A DNA stretch of 64,000 nt, taken from NCBI GenBank assembly GCA_003194525.1, contig NBIV01000017.1:248001-312000 (forward strand). Direction: 5' to 3'. Position numbers and translations under genes: made by a program. Within the stretch, counting starts at the first letter, position 1, and each line of letters starts with the position of its first letter. Shown here piece by piece: positions 55,563 through 64,000 of the stretch. The notes beneath the pieces were generated by a model. It worked only from the letters and a program-made list of their open reading frames with translations, did no database searches and had not been told where the DNA came from. Origin of the DNA: Gracilariopsis chorda (lineage: Eukaryota > Rhodophyta > Florideophyceae > Gracilariales > Gracilariaceae).

Positions 55563-57089
55563 TCACACCCAGCCCATTACCACGGTTTGTCCATGCGTCA
55601 CGTTGTGTCTTTGCACAACGTATCCATTTGTATACTTGACATAAATGGCATCCACCTTCGTTCGGGAGCCGAGTCCGAAGTGAAGGGTTTCCAAGTACGA
55701 ATGTGACACGGAATCACCCGGGGAACCCACTCGACGCCACATTCTTAGATTCCCCGATCTGACGAAAACAACAGCGTTCAACGGAGTGCAGCTACGATCC
55801 CACGGATTTCCCACGCGAACATGAATGTAGTTGCCAGCTGCATGGTCCGGAATGGTATTCTTGAAGATTCGGAACGTTCCACCTAGTTCAACTTCATCTT
55901 GATGACCCTCACTCATCACAAGATCCACCTTGCCATCCATATCGTAGTCCACGGCGACAGCATGATCTCCACGTGTCGTTGGACCATGCCTCGTGAGCCA
56001 GTCTACCCTACGGAAGGTACCATCCCCGTTGTTCAGCAACACTACATCGGATCCAGAAAACTGCGTGACGTGAATGTCCATGAAACCATCGTTATTAAAA
56101 TCACCAACTGTGACGCCACGAGATGCCAGTCCTCTCGGAATCCCAGCTTGGGCACCAACCTCGACATATCGTCCATTTCGATTCTCAAGTAAGTAATCCT
56201 CATACACAACATCTGGCATCCACTTTCCAACTCTAGCTCGCGCGATGTACAAGTCAAAGTCTCCGTCATTGTCAAAATCGATTTCGGCAACCGCAAGAAC
56301 CGCCCGTCTGTCAAGTCCGCGCGGCAACACGTCATCAGAGATATCCTGCAATGTGAACGGTGCCGTGAGCTTGTAAACATGCAGATTCCAGTAAGCGACC
56401 AGCTCCATAGTACCGTCGTTATTCATATCAGTAACGGTTGCCAAAGGGTTAAGAGACCATTTATACGGACCGTGTAGAGTTCGAGGCTCAAACTTGTGAT
56501 GTCCGACGTTTTCATATGCAAACTGACTGGGACCTTGCAACGCCTTGCCGTTGGTGTAAATAACGTCAGGCCAATAGGGATGTGCACCCATAGAAAGATC
56601 CATGTAAACGGCAGTGCGACCACGACCGCCCTGTACGGTAATGCCAGCAGATTGAGTTACTTCTGTAATGGAACGATTGTACGGATCGACTTGAAACATG
56701 AGTGGATGTGCAGGATCGCGACCCCAGTTGCCACCGACGGAGAGCGTAAAGCGCATGTGTTTCTGCCAGGGTGAAACTGGAAATGCGCTGAATCCATGCG
56801 AGTCGTGGAAAATGCCCCAGTGCGGTTTGTGAAAAGTGCCGTCTCCATTGTTGTAGTAGAGTTCTGTGAAGGTTGTGTCGTGGTGACAAAAGAGGAGGTC
56901 TGGTAGACCGTCTCGATCGAGATCGACAACTGCGGGGGAGCCGTACTTTTTGGCGTTTCCATACCTCAAATCGATGCCTACTGGAAGGGTGACGTCGCGG
57001 AAGGACGGGGTTGACACGGCAGTGACGAGGCGAAGGTGAAGTATACAGAGTAGCAGAAGAAGGACGTGTTGAAGTGAAAAGGGATTCAT
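55563..57089 (-). CDS. Secreted FG-GAP / ASPIC-UnbV (CRTAC1-like) protein
   Basis: 508 residues from ATG 57089. Residues 1-24 are a classic signal peptide (LQHVLLLLLCILHLRLVTA). Five Asp-rich calcium-binding loops of FG-GAP/VCBS type are visible: DLDRDGLPD (56-64), DMNNDGTME (221-229), DFDNDGDFD (271-279), DFNNDGFMD (330-338) and DYDMDGKVD (381-389), consistent with a beta-propeller. NNGDGTF motifs occur near 90 and 353. The C-terminal ~75 residues (about 430-500, RVGSPGDSVSHSYLETLHFGLG) match the ASPIC/UnbV domain. Proteins of this type are extracellular calcium-binding adhesion or matrix proteins; the exact role here is unknown. No introns. A TATAAAAG box lies 86 bp before the start. Possible glycosylation sites include NRS and NVT. 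Confidence 0.92.
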   Translation of the reverse strand: MNPFSLQHVLLLLLCILHLRLVTAVSTPSFRDVTLPVGIDLRYGNAKKYGSPAVVDLDRDGLPDLLFCHHDTTFTELYYNNGDGTFHKPHWGIFHDSHGFSAFPVSPWQKHMRFTLSVGGNWGRDPAHPLMFQVDPYNRSITEVTQSAGITVQGGRGRTAVYMDLSMGAHPYWPDVIYTNGKALQGPSQFAYENVGHHKFEPRTLHGPYKWSLNPLATVTDMNNDGTMELVAYWNLHVYKLTAPFTLQDISDDVLPRGLDRRAVLAVAEIDFDNDGDFDLYIARARVGKWMPDVVYEDYLLENRNGRYVEVGAQAGIPRGLASRGVTVGDFNNDGFMDIHVTQFSGSDVVLLNNGDGTFRRVDWLTRHGPTTRGDHAVAVDYDMDGKVDLVMSEGHQDEVELGGTFRIFKNTIPDHAAGNYIHVRVGNPWDRSCTPLNAVVFVRSGNLRMWRRVGSPGDSVSHSYLETLHFGLGSRTKVDAIYVKYTNGYVVQRHNVTHGQTVVMGWV

Positions 57090-57171
57090 TTTGGTTGAGA
57101 ACGGGGGTGCAGATGTTTTGCTTTACAAAAATGTGGAGGGACGAGGCATAGGGGTGCTGAACAAAAGACAA

Positions 57172-57183
57172 GGGCTTTTATAG
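57172..57183 (-). promoter_or_regulatory. TATA box of the CRTAC1-like gene
   Basis: Minus-strand CTATAAAAGCCC, 83-95 bp upstream of ATG 57089, placing initiation about 50-60 bp before the start codon. The identical 12-mer occurs at 60509-60520. Confidence 0.65.
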
Positions 57184-57724
57184 TGGATAGTGGGTGTAAC
57201 ATGTGATCTTGGATGGACACCAGCGGAGAGTGCAACATGATGTAAGAGAGAATTGTTTCACAACGGAGAATGATAGAAGCGCATTGAAATGGGATGCCAA
57301 GCTGGCGAGTACGCACGGCGGTTGTGGAGAAGCAGGTACGAAACCAACAAGAACAGAAGAGAGAGGGGGGAGCACAGCGAAGCGATGCGTGGATAAAGCA
57401 GCGTTCTATTGCACAAGCGCCATGTGTTTTGCAGACGCGAACGGGTGTGGAAGATGCGGCAGCGCGGCATAGCCACTTGAGAGCGTGACAAATGCTGTGC
57501 ATCTAAGCAAGCGCGGGCGAAACGCTGCACAGTCGTTGGTGCGATGGTGCCAGTGGCTGCGCGGACGTCCGCATGCACACGTGGGGGTGCAACAAACTGC
57601 ACACGTGGAAAGTGTGCGTTTTATTTCACATCATTTTGGAGCGTCCTGAGCGGACGGGCGAGAGCACGTGTGCCCGTGTAAGTCGTGTGCAACCTTCTTC
57701 TGATCCGTTGCAAGTTGCAACAGT

Positions 57725-58240
57725 TCATCGCTGAGTGGAGAAACGGGATGAAAATGCACACGTTGACACGAAGCCAACGTGTGTGTGCTGTGTGATGTGA
57801 GTTTTTGAATGGCTGGCACGCGTCGTGCACGCACGAGTGTGGCGCCTGTGACTTTGTCCCGGAGCACCGACCTCACCTGCAGACGCGTCCGCAGGTGCAA
57901 CAGCCGGAGAAGCGCCACCAGCCAGTTGGCTGTCATCAGTTGGTCGAACGTCGCCCGTGGCGGCACTTCTACGGCGCGGAGGATCGTGTCTTCCGTACAG
58001 CTCGCAGTAGCCCTTGCTAAGCACGGCTACCCGCGCGATCGCTTTGTATAACTGCGGATGGATACATCCCTGACGCGCGCCCACTTGGTGGCGTTTACGA
58101 GCAGCCTCTCCGCTCATTGGCCGCGCTGCGGACCGCACACGTCTCATCAGCCGTTCGGTGCACACGCTGGGCAAACGCTTTGCGAACGCCTCGTCGATTT
58201 CACCAACCACAGCGCTGCCCTGTTTTCCAACATATCGCAT
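57725..58240 (-). CDS. Hypothetical Arg/Ala-rich protein, doubtful
   Basis: A 171-codon frame from ATG 58240 with a plausible N-terminal part (EIDEAFAKRLPSVCTERLMRRV, QLYKAIARVAVLSKGY) and a low-complexity Ala/Ser/Arg/Thr-rich tail. It would diverge from the PP2C gene, whose start lies 133 bp away. Overlapping frames are open on both strands in this GC-rich stretch (for example plus 57809-58051 and 58058-58255), so chance is a real alternative. No domain recognised. Confidence 0.28.
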   Translation of the reverse strand: MRYVGKQGSAVVGEIDEAFAKRLPSVCTERLMRRVRSAARPMSGEAARKRHQVGARQGCIHPQLYKAIARVAVLSKGYCELYGRHDPPRRRSAATGDVRPTDDSQLAGGASPAVAPADASAGEVGAPGQSHRRHTRACTTRASHSKTHITQHTHVGFVSTCAFSSRFSTQR

Positions 58241-58373
58241 AAGTTAAAAGAGTAGCGTACAGAGCCCCTCCTTCCCTCCTTCAAGCGCCTCTCTCCGTCA
58301 TCCAGTTCCATCACAGCAGCAGCTTACCTTCTCCCTCATCCGCTCCCCAACTTCGACGATCCACCAAAGTCTC

Positions 58374-59561
58374 ATGACCAAACATATCTCCTCTCCATTC
58401 CCGGCCGCGGTCCACTCTACACCTGGACGAGCCTCCTATCAACACGACCGTCATCTCATCCACCACACCCCCAACCTCTCTCTTTTCCTCGTTGCAGATG
58501 GCCACGGTGAAGCGCCAACCGGCCACACCGTTGCAAATCACATTGTGCAAACCTTCCCAGCCCTGCTGCACACCCACGCAACTCACCTCGCAAACGATGT
58601 CCGCGCAACCTTGAGAAAGCTCATTCTGTCCTTGGACGCCTCCGCTATAGCGGCTACCAACGCTGCTCGTCTCTACGCTGGAAGCACTCTGTGCGCTGTA
58701 TTGCGCATGGGACCGCTACTCTACTGCGCCAATGTAGGTGATTCACGTGCCGTTGTCGTCTCCGCTACTCGAGTGCGCCCACTTTCACAAGACCACCATT
58801 GCGACGCACCAGCCGAGCGTGCTCGTATTGAGAGTGCTGGTGGATACGTGTTGGGCGGCATGCTGAATGGGTACATATCAATGTCGAGGTCGATAGGAGA
58901 TGATGATTTGAAGGCGCACAGGAATATCACTCCGTTTCCACAACCGCCAGGCGCGCCCAACACAGCCAAACGTCAGTATGCCCAACACTTGCTCACAGCT
59001 GAACCAGACGTGACGTGCACTTCTGTCGAAGCGGATGATCTCGTGTCTGTGGTCGCTTCGGATGGCGTGTGGACCAAATTATCGAATCAAAGCGTTGCCA
59101 AACTGGTGCGTACTGGCTTGTCGAGGGGAAAAAGCGCCCACGAGATTGCTCAAATGATCGTCAAGAAGGCTATGTCAAAGGGAAGCCGTGATAATATCAC
59201 CGCTATGGTGGCGTTTCTGTGGGATGACGATCACTTGACCTCGTGCGTGGGGCCACGATTTGCACGCTTTTCGAAGCGAAGCAATGTTCAAGTGCAAGTG
59301 AAGTCAGTTGACAGTGTTGAAAGTGGCTTGGATAGTCGTGGAAGTGAAGATGGTGATGGCACTAGTAGTGACGCTGTCGAGGCGTGTGCTACGGAGTTTA
59401 CACTGAACAGGGAGACGAAGACTACGGAACGTGTGGATCGAGTACGGGAAGCGCCTCAAGGACGGCCGAGACCCAGACAACGCCTAGTACGCTCGAAGAT
59501 GGCGCGATGGAAATCAAGTAGTGATGCGTGGCGCATGCGCTCCTTGAGCACTGCGAATTAA
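58374..59561 (+). CDS. PP2C-type protein phosphatase
   Basis: 395 residues from ATG 58374. The enzyme removes phosphate from Ser/Thr residues using two metal ions. All main PP2C motifs are present in order: RASYQHDRH (19-27, the R..xED motif with Asp kept), VADGHGE (40-46), YAGSTLCAV (101-109), YCANVGDSRAVV (117-128), RARIESAGGYV (149-159), SRSIGD (171-176), VVASDGVWTKLSNQ (226-239) and GSRDNITAMV (270-279). The catalytic domain ends near residue 285. A C-terminal extension of about 110 residues is acidic, then basic (RPRPRQRLVRSKMARW), without known domain. It may act in localisation or regulation. No signal peptide or membrane helix is seen. The first ATG gives a short N-terminus directly before the catalytic fold, so the start is reasonable. 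Confidence 0.95.
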   Translation: MTKHISSPFPAAVHSTPGRASYQHDRHLIHHTPNLSLFLVADGHGEAPTGHTVANHIVQTFPALLHTHATHLANDVRATLRKLILSLDASAIAATNAARLYAGSTLCAVLRMGPLLYCANVGDSRAVVVSATRVRPLSQDHHCDAPAERARIESAGGYVLGGMLNGYISMSRSIGDDDLKAHRNITPFPQPPGAPNTAKRQYAQHLLTAEPDVTCTSVEADDLVSVVASDGVWTKLSNQSVAKLVRTGLSRGKSAHEIAQMIVKKAMSKGSRDNITAMVAFLWDDDHLTSCVGPRFARFSKRSNVQVQVKSVDSVESGLDSRGSEDGDGTSSDAVEACATEFTLNRETKTTERVDRVREAPQGRPRPRQRLVRSKMARWKSSSDAWRMRSLSTAN

Positions 59562-60477
59562 GGAATGCGCATTGGCCAAGTGCGCATTGCACGCTTGTAG
59601 AATACGATACGGTACACACATAGTAAACAGTTTGTTAGGCAGCTGGCTCTCTCCGCTGCACGTTCGTTGACTTGAACTGCGAGGGCGATGTGTGGACGGC
59701 AGGAGGCGGGTTAAAGGGTTAGCGCTGGAGGAGAGTTGGTTAAACGGTGGCGCAATCGTAGAGCCATGCCGTGCGAAGCGCTTGGAGCTGTTGCAGGAGT
59801 GAGGGTGAGTGCCTATCTACGTGTCGCAGGGCATGGTGCCAGGGATAGTGCCTGGCACGACGTTGGTGGTGACGTAAAGTCAGCTCGAGAGCGCCGGGAA
59901 TACACGTAGCCTACAAAGATAACACGTTAGATATGTGAGTGTCATGTTGCACGTTGTCACGACACCGGACGATGACAGTCCTTTTTGTACCCTTGTTCAC
60001 TGGAGTGCAGGTCAGAAATGGAATCGTAGCTCGAGAGTACCAGCACAGGCGTGCAATGCCAATGTAGTAAACAGAAACAAACTGCGTCAAATAACCAATG
60101 TACTACGTAGCAAAGGAACCAGGTAGTGATTGTATAACAAGCGAACAAGCTTGGGACAATGTAGCGAAGAGACTGCACCAGCGGATAACCTACGCGATCA
60201 AAACCTTAGATCTAGCGTAGTGCTGATGACCACTCCTGATATAGCACCACGGCCAACACGCACGATCAAGACTTTAGGTCTAGTATGCGGCCGAAGTGCA
60301 CCGTGCCACAGATGATGAGCCCAAACAAGGGCGGTGTTAGTAAAATCACGTTTAAAGGTGCGGGAGACCAAGCCGCACCAAGTGGAAGAGTAGATGGGGA
60401 AAAGTGTGGTTGATGGCAGGGAGGAGCAGACTGCTCTAAGAGAAGGTGGGGGTTGCCGAAGAGAGGAGAAGTGGTCT

Positions 60478-60512
60478 GGCCCGAGTTGGCTTGGAGGCCA
60501 CTGAACTCGGGC
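60478..60512. repeat. 9-bp perfect inverted repeat
   Basis: GCCCGAGTT and AACTCGGGC with about 17 nt between them. The right arm overlaps the TATA-like 12-mer on the minus strand. A hairpin or a protein-binding site could form; role unknown. Confidence 0.55.
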
Positions 60513-60520
60513 TTTTATAG
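60509..60520 (-). promoter_or_regulatory. TATA-like box, minus strand, no gene assigned
   Basis: CTATAAAAGCCC on the minus strand is identical over 12 bases to the box before the CRTAC1-like gene. Leftward of it only weak frames are seen (for example 60198-60450 and 59957-60178), so the transcript, if any, is undefined. Confidence 0.4.
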
Positions 60521-60661
60521 ACAATCGTTCTAAATGAATACCCTCTAGTTTCGCATACTACGTTTAAGTAACAACTCATAACAATCGGTCATGGGACACT
60601 TCCTCGCCATGACGGACCAGTTTGGCGAAAGGCATTGTACCTCCTAGGGTATTTTTGAGTC

Positions 60662-60668
60662 TATATAG
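60662..60668 (+). promoter_or_regulatory. TATA box of orphan gene
   Basis: TATATAG lies 54-60 bp before ATG 60722, a spacing like that of the box before the CRTAC1-like gene after allowing for a shorter leader. Confidence 0.5.
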
Positions 60669-60721
60669 TACGTTGTTCCCGCACCAGATGATTCGAGCAA
60701 CATTGTTCCAACCACCCCACT

Positions 60722-61150
60722 ATGCCTAAACATCCACGTCCGAATGTCACCAGGCTTGTTCGAGAGATATCCGAAGATTCGTCCCCGGAACCACCTTGTA
60801 AACGCAATCGTTTCATCGATGACGAAGCTTCCGAGGCCGGGCCTTCCACCGAAGAGGCGCTCTCAATTCAGGCAGAGTATGGTCTGATTCCTGAGGACAG
60901 CGCCATCAACCCATCTCACGATGTTGCCCAGTTTGGTGGCCTACTCCTGGCTCTAGCGGATGGCCATCAGAAAGTAGGTGAGCTGCAGCCTTCCCTTCAA
61001 TATCGTTTGGAGCGCCTTCCCCTTTTATATATACAAGGGATTCTCGAAGGAATGGTATTCGTGGCGCGGATTCGTCGGCGTCCCCTTGTGAGGGGTGTTA
61101 TGCTTGCGGTGGCCACAGCAATAGATGAAGAATTGCAGAGGGAGGACTAA
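60722..61150 (+). CDS. Orphan acidic protein, unknown function
   Basis: 142 residues from ATG 60722. The N-terminal half is Pro/Glu/Ser-rich and probably disordered (ISEDSSPEPPCKRNRF, EASEAGPSTEEA) and includes a small basic patch CKRNR. The C-terminal half (about 70-140) looks folded and helical (FGGLLLALADGHQKVGEL, LPLLYIQGILEGMVFVARIRR, GVMLAVATAIDEELQ). No signal peptide is present, so it is probably cytosolic or nuclear. I recognise no family. TATATAG upstream, a clean single frame and a short A/T-rich trailer with AATAAA (about 61179) support a real gene. Confidence 0.6.
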   Translation: MPKHPRPNVTRLVREISEDSSPEPPCKRNRFIDDEASEAGPSTEEALSIQAEYGLIPEDSAINPSHDVAQFGGLLLALADGHQKVGELQPSLQYRLERLPLLYIQGILEGMVFVARIRRRPLVRGVMLAVATAIDEELQRED

Positions 61151-61558
61151 TATATGCTACCATCTTTCCTTATGATGTCAATAAACTGCTTCTTCTTGCG
61201 TGTATACGTTGCAATAGAGATGCGGTACTGCGAATGGTGGCGGCGGTGGTGAGACGACATGGCTGCGCGATCGCGCGCGGTGGCAGCTAGCGTGTCTCTT
61301 CTGTTTCTACACACGATGACAAAAGCTCAAAGAGAATTCAAAATGGGCAATCGATAACTTGGGCTGTATTCCTGTCTGCTCCGTATATTCTTCGCTTTGG
61401 TAGAACCGGGCCTATTGGTGTGACTACCAAGACTACGTAGGTGTAGAACGGAGAAGTTTCTCTCACACTGTTCGCGGACGTCTACGTCCACTTCACGCTG
61501 ACGTCGGGTCGGTAGCAATAACTTGCCCTCGTTCCATGTGGGCGACGTTCACGACTCC
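61151..61558. other. Spacer, no gene seen
   Basis: Contains AATAAA near 61179, which may serve the preceding gene, and the 12-bp palindrome GCGCGATCGCGC at 61265-61276. No coding frame is supported. Confidence 0.45.
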
Positions 61559-61708
61559 ATGGATGGTCGCCTAACTAATGCTTTTGCCGCCCTGGTGCTC
61601 TCAATCTTCCTAGCGCTTTTCATTTCCACGGGTATCCTTGGTGTTCCAGGCAGGAGAGGCAGGTGGCGAAGGTTGGGAGCGAAGGCAAATGGTTTTGACT
61701 CGAACTGA
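61559..61708 (+). CDS. Possible 49-residue single-span membrane protein
   Basis: The frame from ATG 61559 encodes MDGRLTNAF, then one hydrophobic span (AALVLSIFLALFISTGILGV) and a basic tail (RRGRWRRLG). Short, with no homologue recalled. It converges with the ZNF706-like gene 104 bp away. Could be chance. Confidence 0.22.
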   Translation: MDGRLTNAFAALVLSIFLALFISTGILGVPGRRGRWRRLGAKANGFDSN

Positions 61709-61811
61709 AAGGTTTCCAAGCGCAAGCGAAGCAATCCGGACAGAGATGTACATGCGCAGTAATGTGAAGTTGGGATACGGGGTGTGAGGATAGCGCTTGC
61801 TGATATGGCGG

Positions 61812-62051
61812 CTAGTTGGACTTGGCAAGATGAGGGAAGCAGTCGGTGAATTGATGCTTGGGATACTTGCTCTCAGCGTGCTGGCACAGGGAGGCTTCTT
61901 TCATAGTGCACATGAAGGTGGCGCGACAAATGTTGCAAATGATGTTCATGGCGGACTGATTGGAATCGATCTGAGAGCCCTTGGCCTTCTTGTTTTTTGC
62001 GGCATTGCACTCGCGGTTGGTGGTGGCTTTAGCTCCGTTTCCTCCTCTCAT
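61812..62051 (-). CDS. ZNF706-like small zinc-finger protein
   Basis: 79 residues from the ATG at 62051, chosen because family members begin M-x-G-G-N-G-x-K-A as here (MRGGNGAKATTNRE). The frame is open further upstream, but that part does not resemble the family. Order: a short SERF/4F5-like basic N-terminus (ECNAAKNKKAKGSQ), then NQSAMNIICNICRATFMCT and a C2H2-type finger ending CFPHL, close to plant At2g23090-type and animal ZNF706 proteins. The two Cys (CNIC) and the first His (CQHAESK) are present. The usual second His in HAEAKHP is Tyr (HAESKYP); the nearby PKH could substitute. Likely a small nucleocytoplasmic protein; the molecular role of the family is poorly known. Confidence 0.85.
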   Translation of the reverse strand: MRGGNGAKATTNRECNAAKNKKAKGSQIDSNQSAMNIICNICRATFMCTMKEASLCQHAESKYPKHQFTDCFPHLAKSN

Positions 62052-62234
62052 GACGAAGTTCAGCGTTTGCTGTCGTTGGGCTGCAGGTGAGTGAGAAAGG
62101 CGGGGGCGGTTTACAAGGTAGCGTTGGACGGCGGCGTTCCACACGATAAAGCTGAACAACCGTGTTGCAGCGCGCGAATCTGCTGAGGCGGACGCGCCTG
62201 GGGTGGAAGCGGCGAGAGGGGGTTGGCCCTTAAA

Positions 62235-62251
62235 ATGAGATCGAATCTCAT
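62235..62251. repeat. 7-bp inverted repeat upstream of ZNF706-like gene
   Basis: ATGAGAT-CGA-ATCTCAT, perfect arms, about 185 bp before the start of the minus-strand gene. Possible binding site or hairpin; unproven. Confidence 0.35.
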
Positions 62252-62539
62252 AGGGACTCCACCCCTCCCAGTCTTTTTCACTTAGGGCAACAGTTGGGGG
62301 GGGAATGCCTAACAAGATAGATAATGCTACGAAGGGTAATAGCCTTGTGAGCAAGCCCCGAGATTTGTAACTGTGCATGTCAATCAGCCTTACAGTAGAC
62401 AGAGCATACAAAAGCGAGCATCGTGAGTTCGCGACGTAAAGACAAGAGGAAGAGTCTTCCTCTCACAGGTTATGGCCCCAGGCTGCCACTAAAGGTTCCT
62501 CCCAACCCTCCTCTCAAACGCCAAGCCAAGTTCCTCGTC

Positions 62540-63245
62540 CCACTCACGTCACAACCAGCCCCTACATCACGAATTCGTTCAACCGCCTCGCACGACAACT
62601 CCACATGGAGCTCACGCGCGACACAGAAGTGTATACAAACCAGCTCTATCACAAAGCCATCACAGCCGCCAAACACATGAATATCCCACAAGATATAACA
62701 TAACAAGCAAACCACAGCATGGACAACAGCAAATCCACCAGGTACACAAGTCTTCCAAAGCTAAACCCTGCAAATTACTTTGCATGGCTTTTCGACATCA
62801 AAAACAACGATCAGAATCTTGAGCCCACTGCCCACCTTTCATCCAGCCTAGCAATCCCTGTAGACCCAGTAGAACACAATACCTGCATGCAGAAGAAGAC
62901 CAGACTCACAACCGCCATCCTCAGTAGCGTACCGCCAGATATCCTGCGACAAATCTTCATCCCAGGTGGCAGCCCCCTACTGCATGAGTTCTTCACGCTA
63001 ATCATATCTCTTATCAATCAAAGTACAAAGGAAGGTCCTCAATTTCTACAAACTGAGGCAGAGAGCATTCAATTGCAACACAACAACAAAATCGGAGATT
63101 ACATCAAAGACCACAAACAAGTGCATCAGCGCATTCTCGCGGCGAAATACCCTAACATGAAAGATAAAGCCACAAGAGTGAACTTTCTTATCAAAGAACT
63201 CAAAAGAAATCGTACGCTTCCTACCATCGTCTCCAATTCCTAGCA
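62540..63245 (+). mobile_element. Ty1/copia fossil, gag part
   Basis: The frame 62719-63243 has a copia gag-like sequence (NPANYFAWLFDIKNN; a later segment IGDYIKDHKQVHQRI). A preceding coding-like stretch from about 62540 probably belongs to it. No protease, integrase or RT follows within the window, so the element is truncated or interrupted. At least two breaks. No LTR pair could be matched. It begins the next repeat block beyond the gene island. Confidence 0.6.
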
Positions 63246-64000
63246 ATCAAACTGAAAGATGTAGAGCAACTCGCGGTGATAAATCTTGAGGCACGCTCAT
63301 ACATGCCTCATGAGGAGAGTTGGATTTAGCCACGTATATGACGAGTAGTTCCCCAATGGGTTGGCCATAGCCCACTTGAAATTGTGGTAATTGGACACTG
63401 GTGACAAGAGTACATACCGCACACGTATACGTGTGCAGGCACCCTTTTTTAGGGATACTGTTACCACTATTTATTTAGTTATCTATATACTTATCTATCT
63501 ACATAATTAGTTATTACAGTGTACAGTTGACGGCCCAGCATCCTACTTAGATAGGTGAGCTTGGGCCGTCCCAGTCAATAAACCTAACACAAGCGAGTGT
63601 TCGGCTCTGGTTCAGCAACTCCCAGTGCAAGATATCCTTCCTCGGAGAGTCGTCGCCTTCTGTAGGACTATTCATCCACCTCATGGCGCTTTCGACCACA
63701 TTTTTAGACTTTTTTTTGTCTTTTGTTGCATTTTTTGTCTCTTTTCGTCACTCTGCTATACAGGTGGCACTCGTTGTGCTTCCCTGTGAACTGTCGCGCA
63801 CGTCTGGTACGAGTGACCACCCGTTCCGCACTATCACTGCTCTGCATGTCCTCGATTCTTTTCTAGGCTGCTCTTGCACCTGTGCGCCAATCGTGAAGTG
63901 AGCCTCGGTCTACGCCCGGCTAGTTTGCTCACGAGAGGTGGTTCTGTGGCCTTGCCACCCTTGAAAGAGAGAAGGACGTCAAACAACCTCGTGCTTCGTC
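63246..64000. other. No gene recognised; possible LTR-like or 3'-end region
   Basis: Contains a 9-bp inverted repeat GACGGCCCA / TGGGCCGTC (63529-63537 and 63562-63570) followed by AATAAA (63577-63582), and an AT-rich run of TATC/TTATC units (about 63460-63510). A frame 63683-63901 starting with ATG is hydrophobic at first, without known domain, and is not called. Confidence 0.35.

Larger units (their letters stand above)
59562..60661. other. Intergenic region, no confident gene
   Basis: No frame with a domain. It holds a minus-strand TATA-like 12-mer (60509-60520), a 9-bp inverted repeat (60478-60512) and a diverged direct repeat of about 21 bp, CGATCAAAACCTTAGATCTAG near 60193 against a similar copy near 60264. 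Confidence 0.45.

Noticed and set aside
55325-55639. Plus-strand 104-codon frame
   Set aside because: It overlaps the 3' end of the CRTAC1-like gene on the other strand and has no recognised domain.
57086-57502. Minus-strand 138-codon frame upstream of the CRTAC1-like gene
   Set aside because: It spans the TATA box and leader of that gene and has no domain; chance frame.
62084-62096. CAGGTGAGTGAG, a strong splice-donor match on the plus strand
   Set aside because: No plus-strand coding frame or acceptor supports an intron here; the gene at this site is on the minus strand.

Overview
The window looks like nuclear DNA of an intron-poor eukaryote in which blocks of nested transposable elements alternate with a small island of host genes. 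Recognisable host genes are single uninterrupted frames, some with TATA-like boxes close upstream. The elements are Helitron, PIF/Harbinger, pogo-like, Ty1/copia and Ty3/gypsy types. Short intronless genes in islands between transposon blocks would fit a multicellular red alga such as a florideophyte. That assignment is inference, and an oomycete is not excluded.

Layout. 532-1016: a 142-bp tandem repeat. 1758-8870: a short non-autonomous Helitron-like element joined head to tail to a long Helitron encoding a Rep protein and a PIF1-type helicase. 9049-13090: an old copia fossil. 13540-16045: a fossil of a second copia clade. 17771-18304: unrecognised coding-like sequence. 18310-34204: one old chromodomain-type Ty3/gypsy fossil holding later insertions, namely a young copia in its left LTR, a Harbinger element in its 3' coding part (itself invaded by three Helitron-like pieces) and a pogo-like element in its right LTR. 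34205-36752: a second Harbinger element whose two genes both look whole. 36776-39600: a gag-like fossil. 40443-48920: another LTR-type fossil, split by a copia element (43719-48381) with a clean 5-bp target duplication.

Host island, about 49.6-62.4 kb: a type II membrane protein resembling fucosyltransferase-like enzymes (+), a small two-helix membrane protein (+), a secreted FG-GAP/ASPIC-UnbV (CRTAC1-like) protein (-), a PP2C phosphatase (+), an orphan 142-residue acidic protein (+) and a ZNF706-like small zinc-finger protein (-). From about 62.5 kb a copia gag fossil begins the next repeat block.

The most informative features are the Helitron with its matching non-autonomous relatives, the layered insertions that give a relative chronology, and an empty-site copy of the pogo insertion point inside the same window. 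I found no rRNA, convincing tRNA or CRISPR. No host pathway can be read from gene order, since the island genes are on mixed strands and look functionally unrelated.
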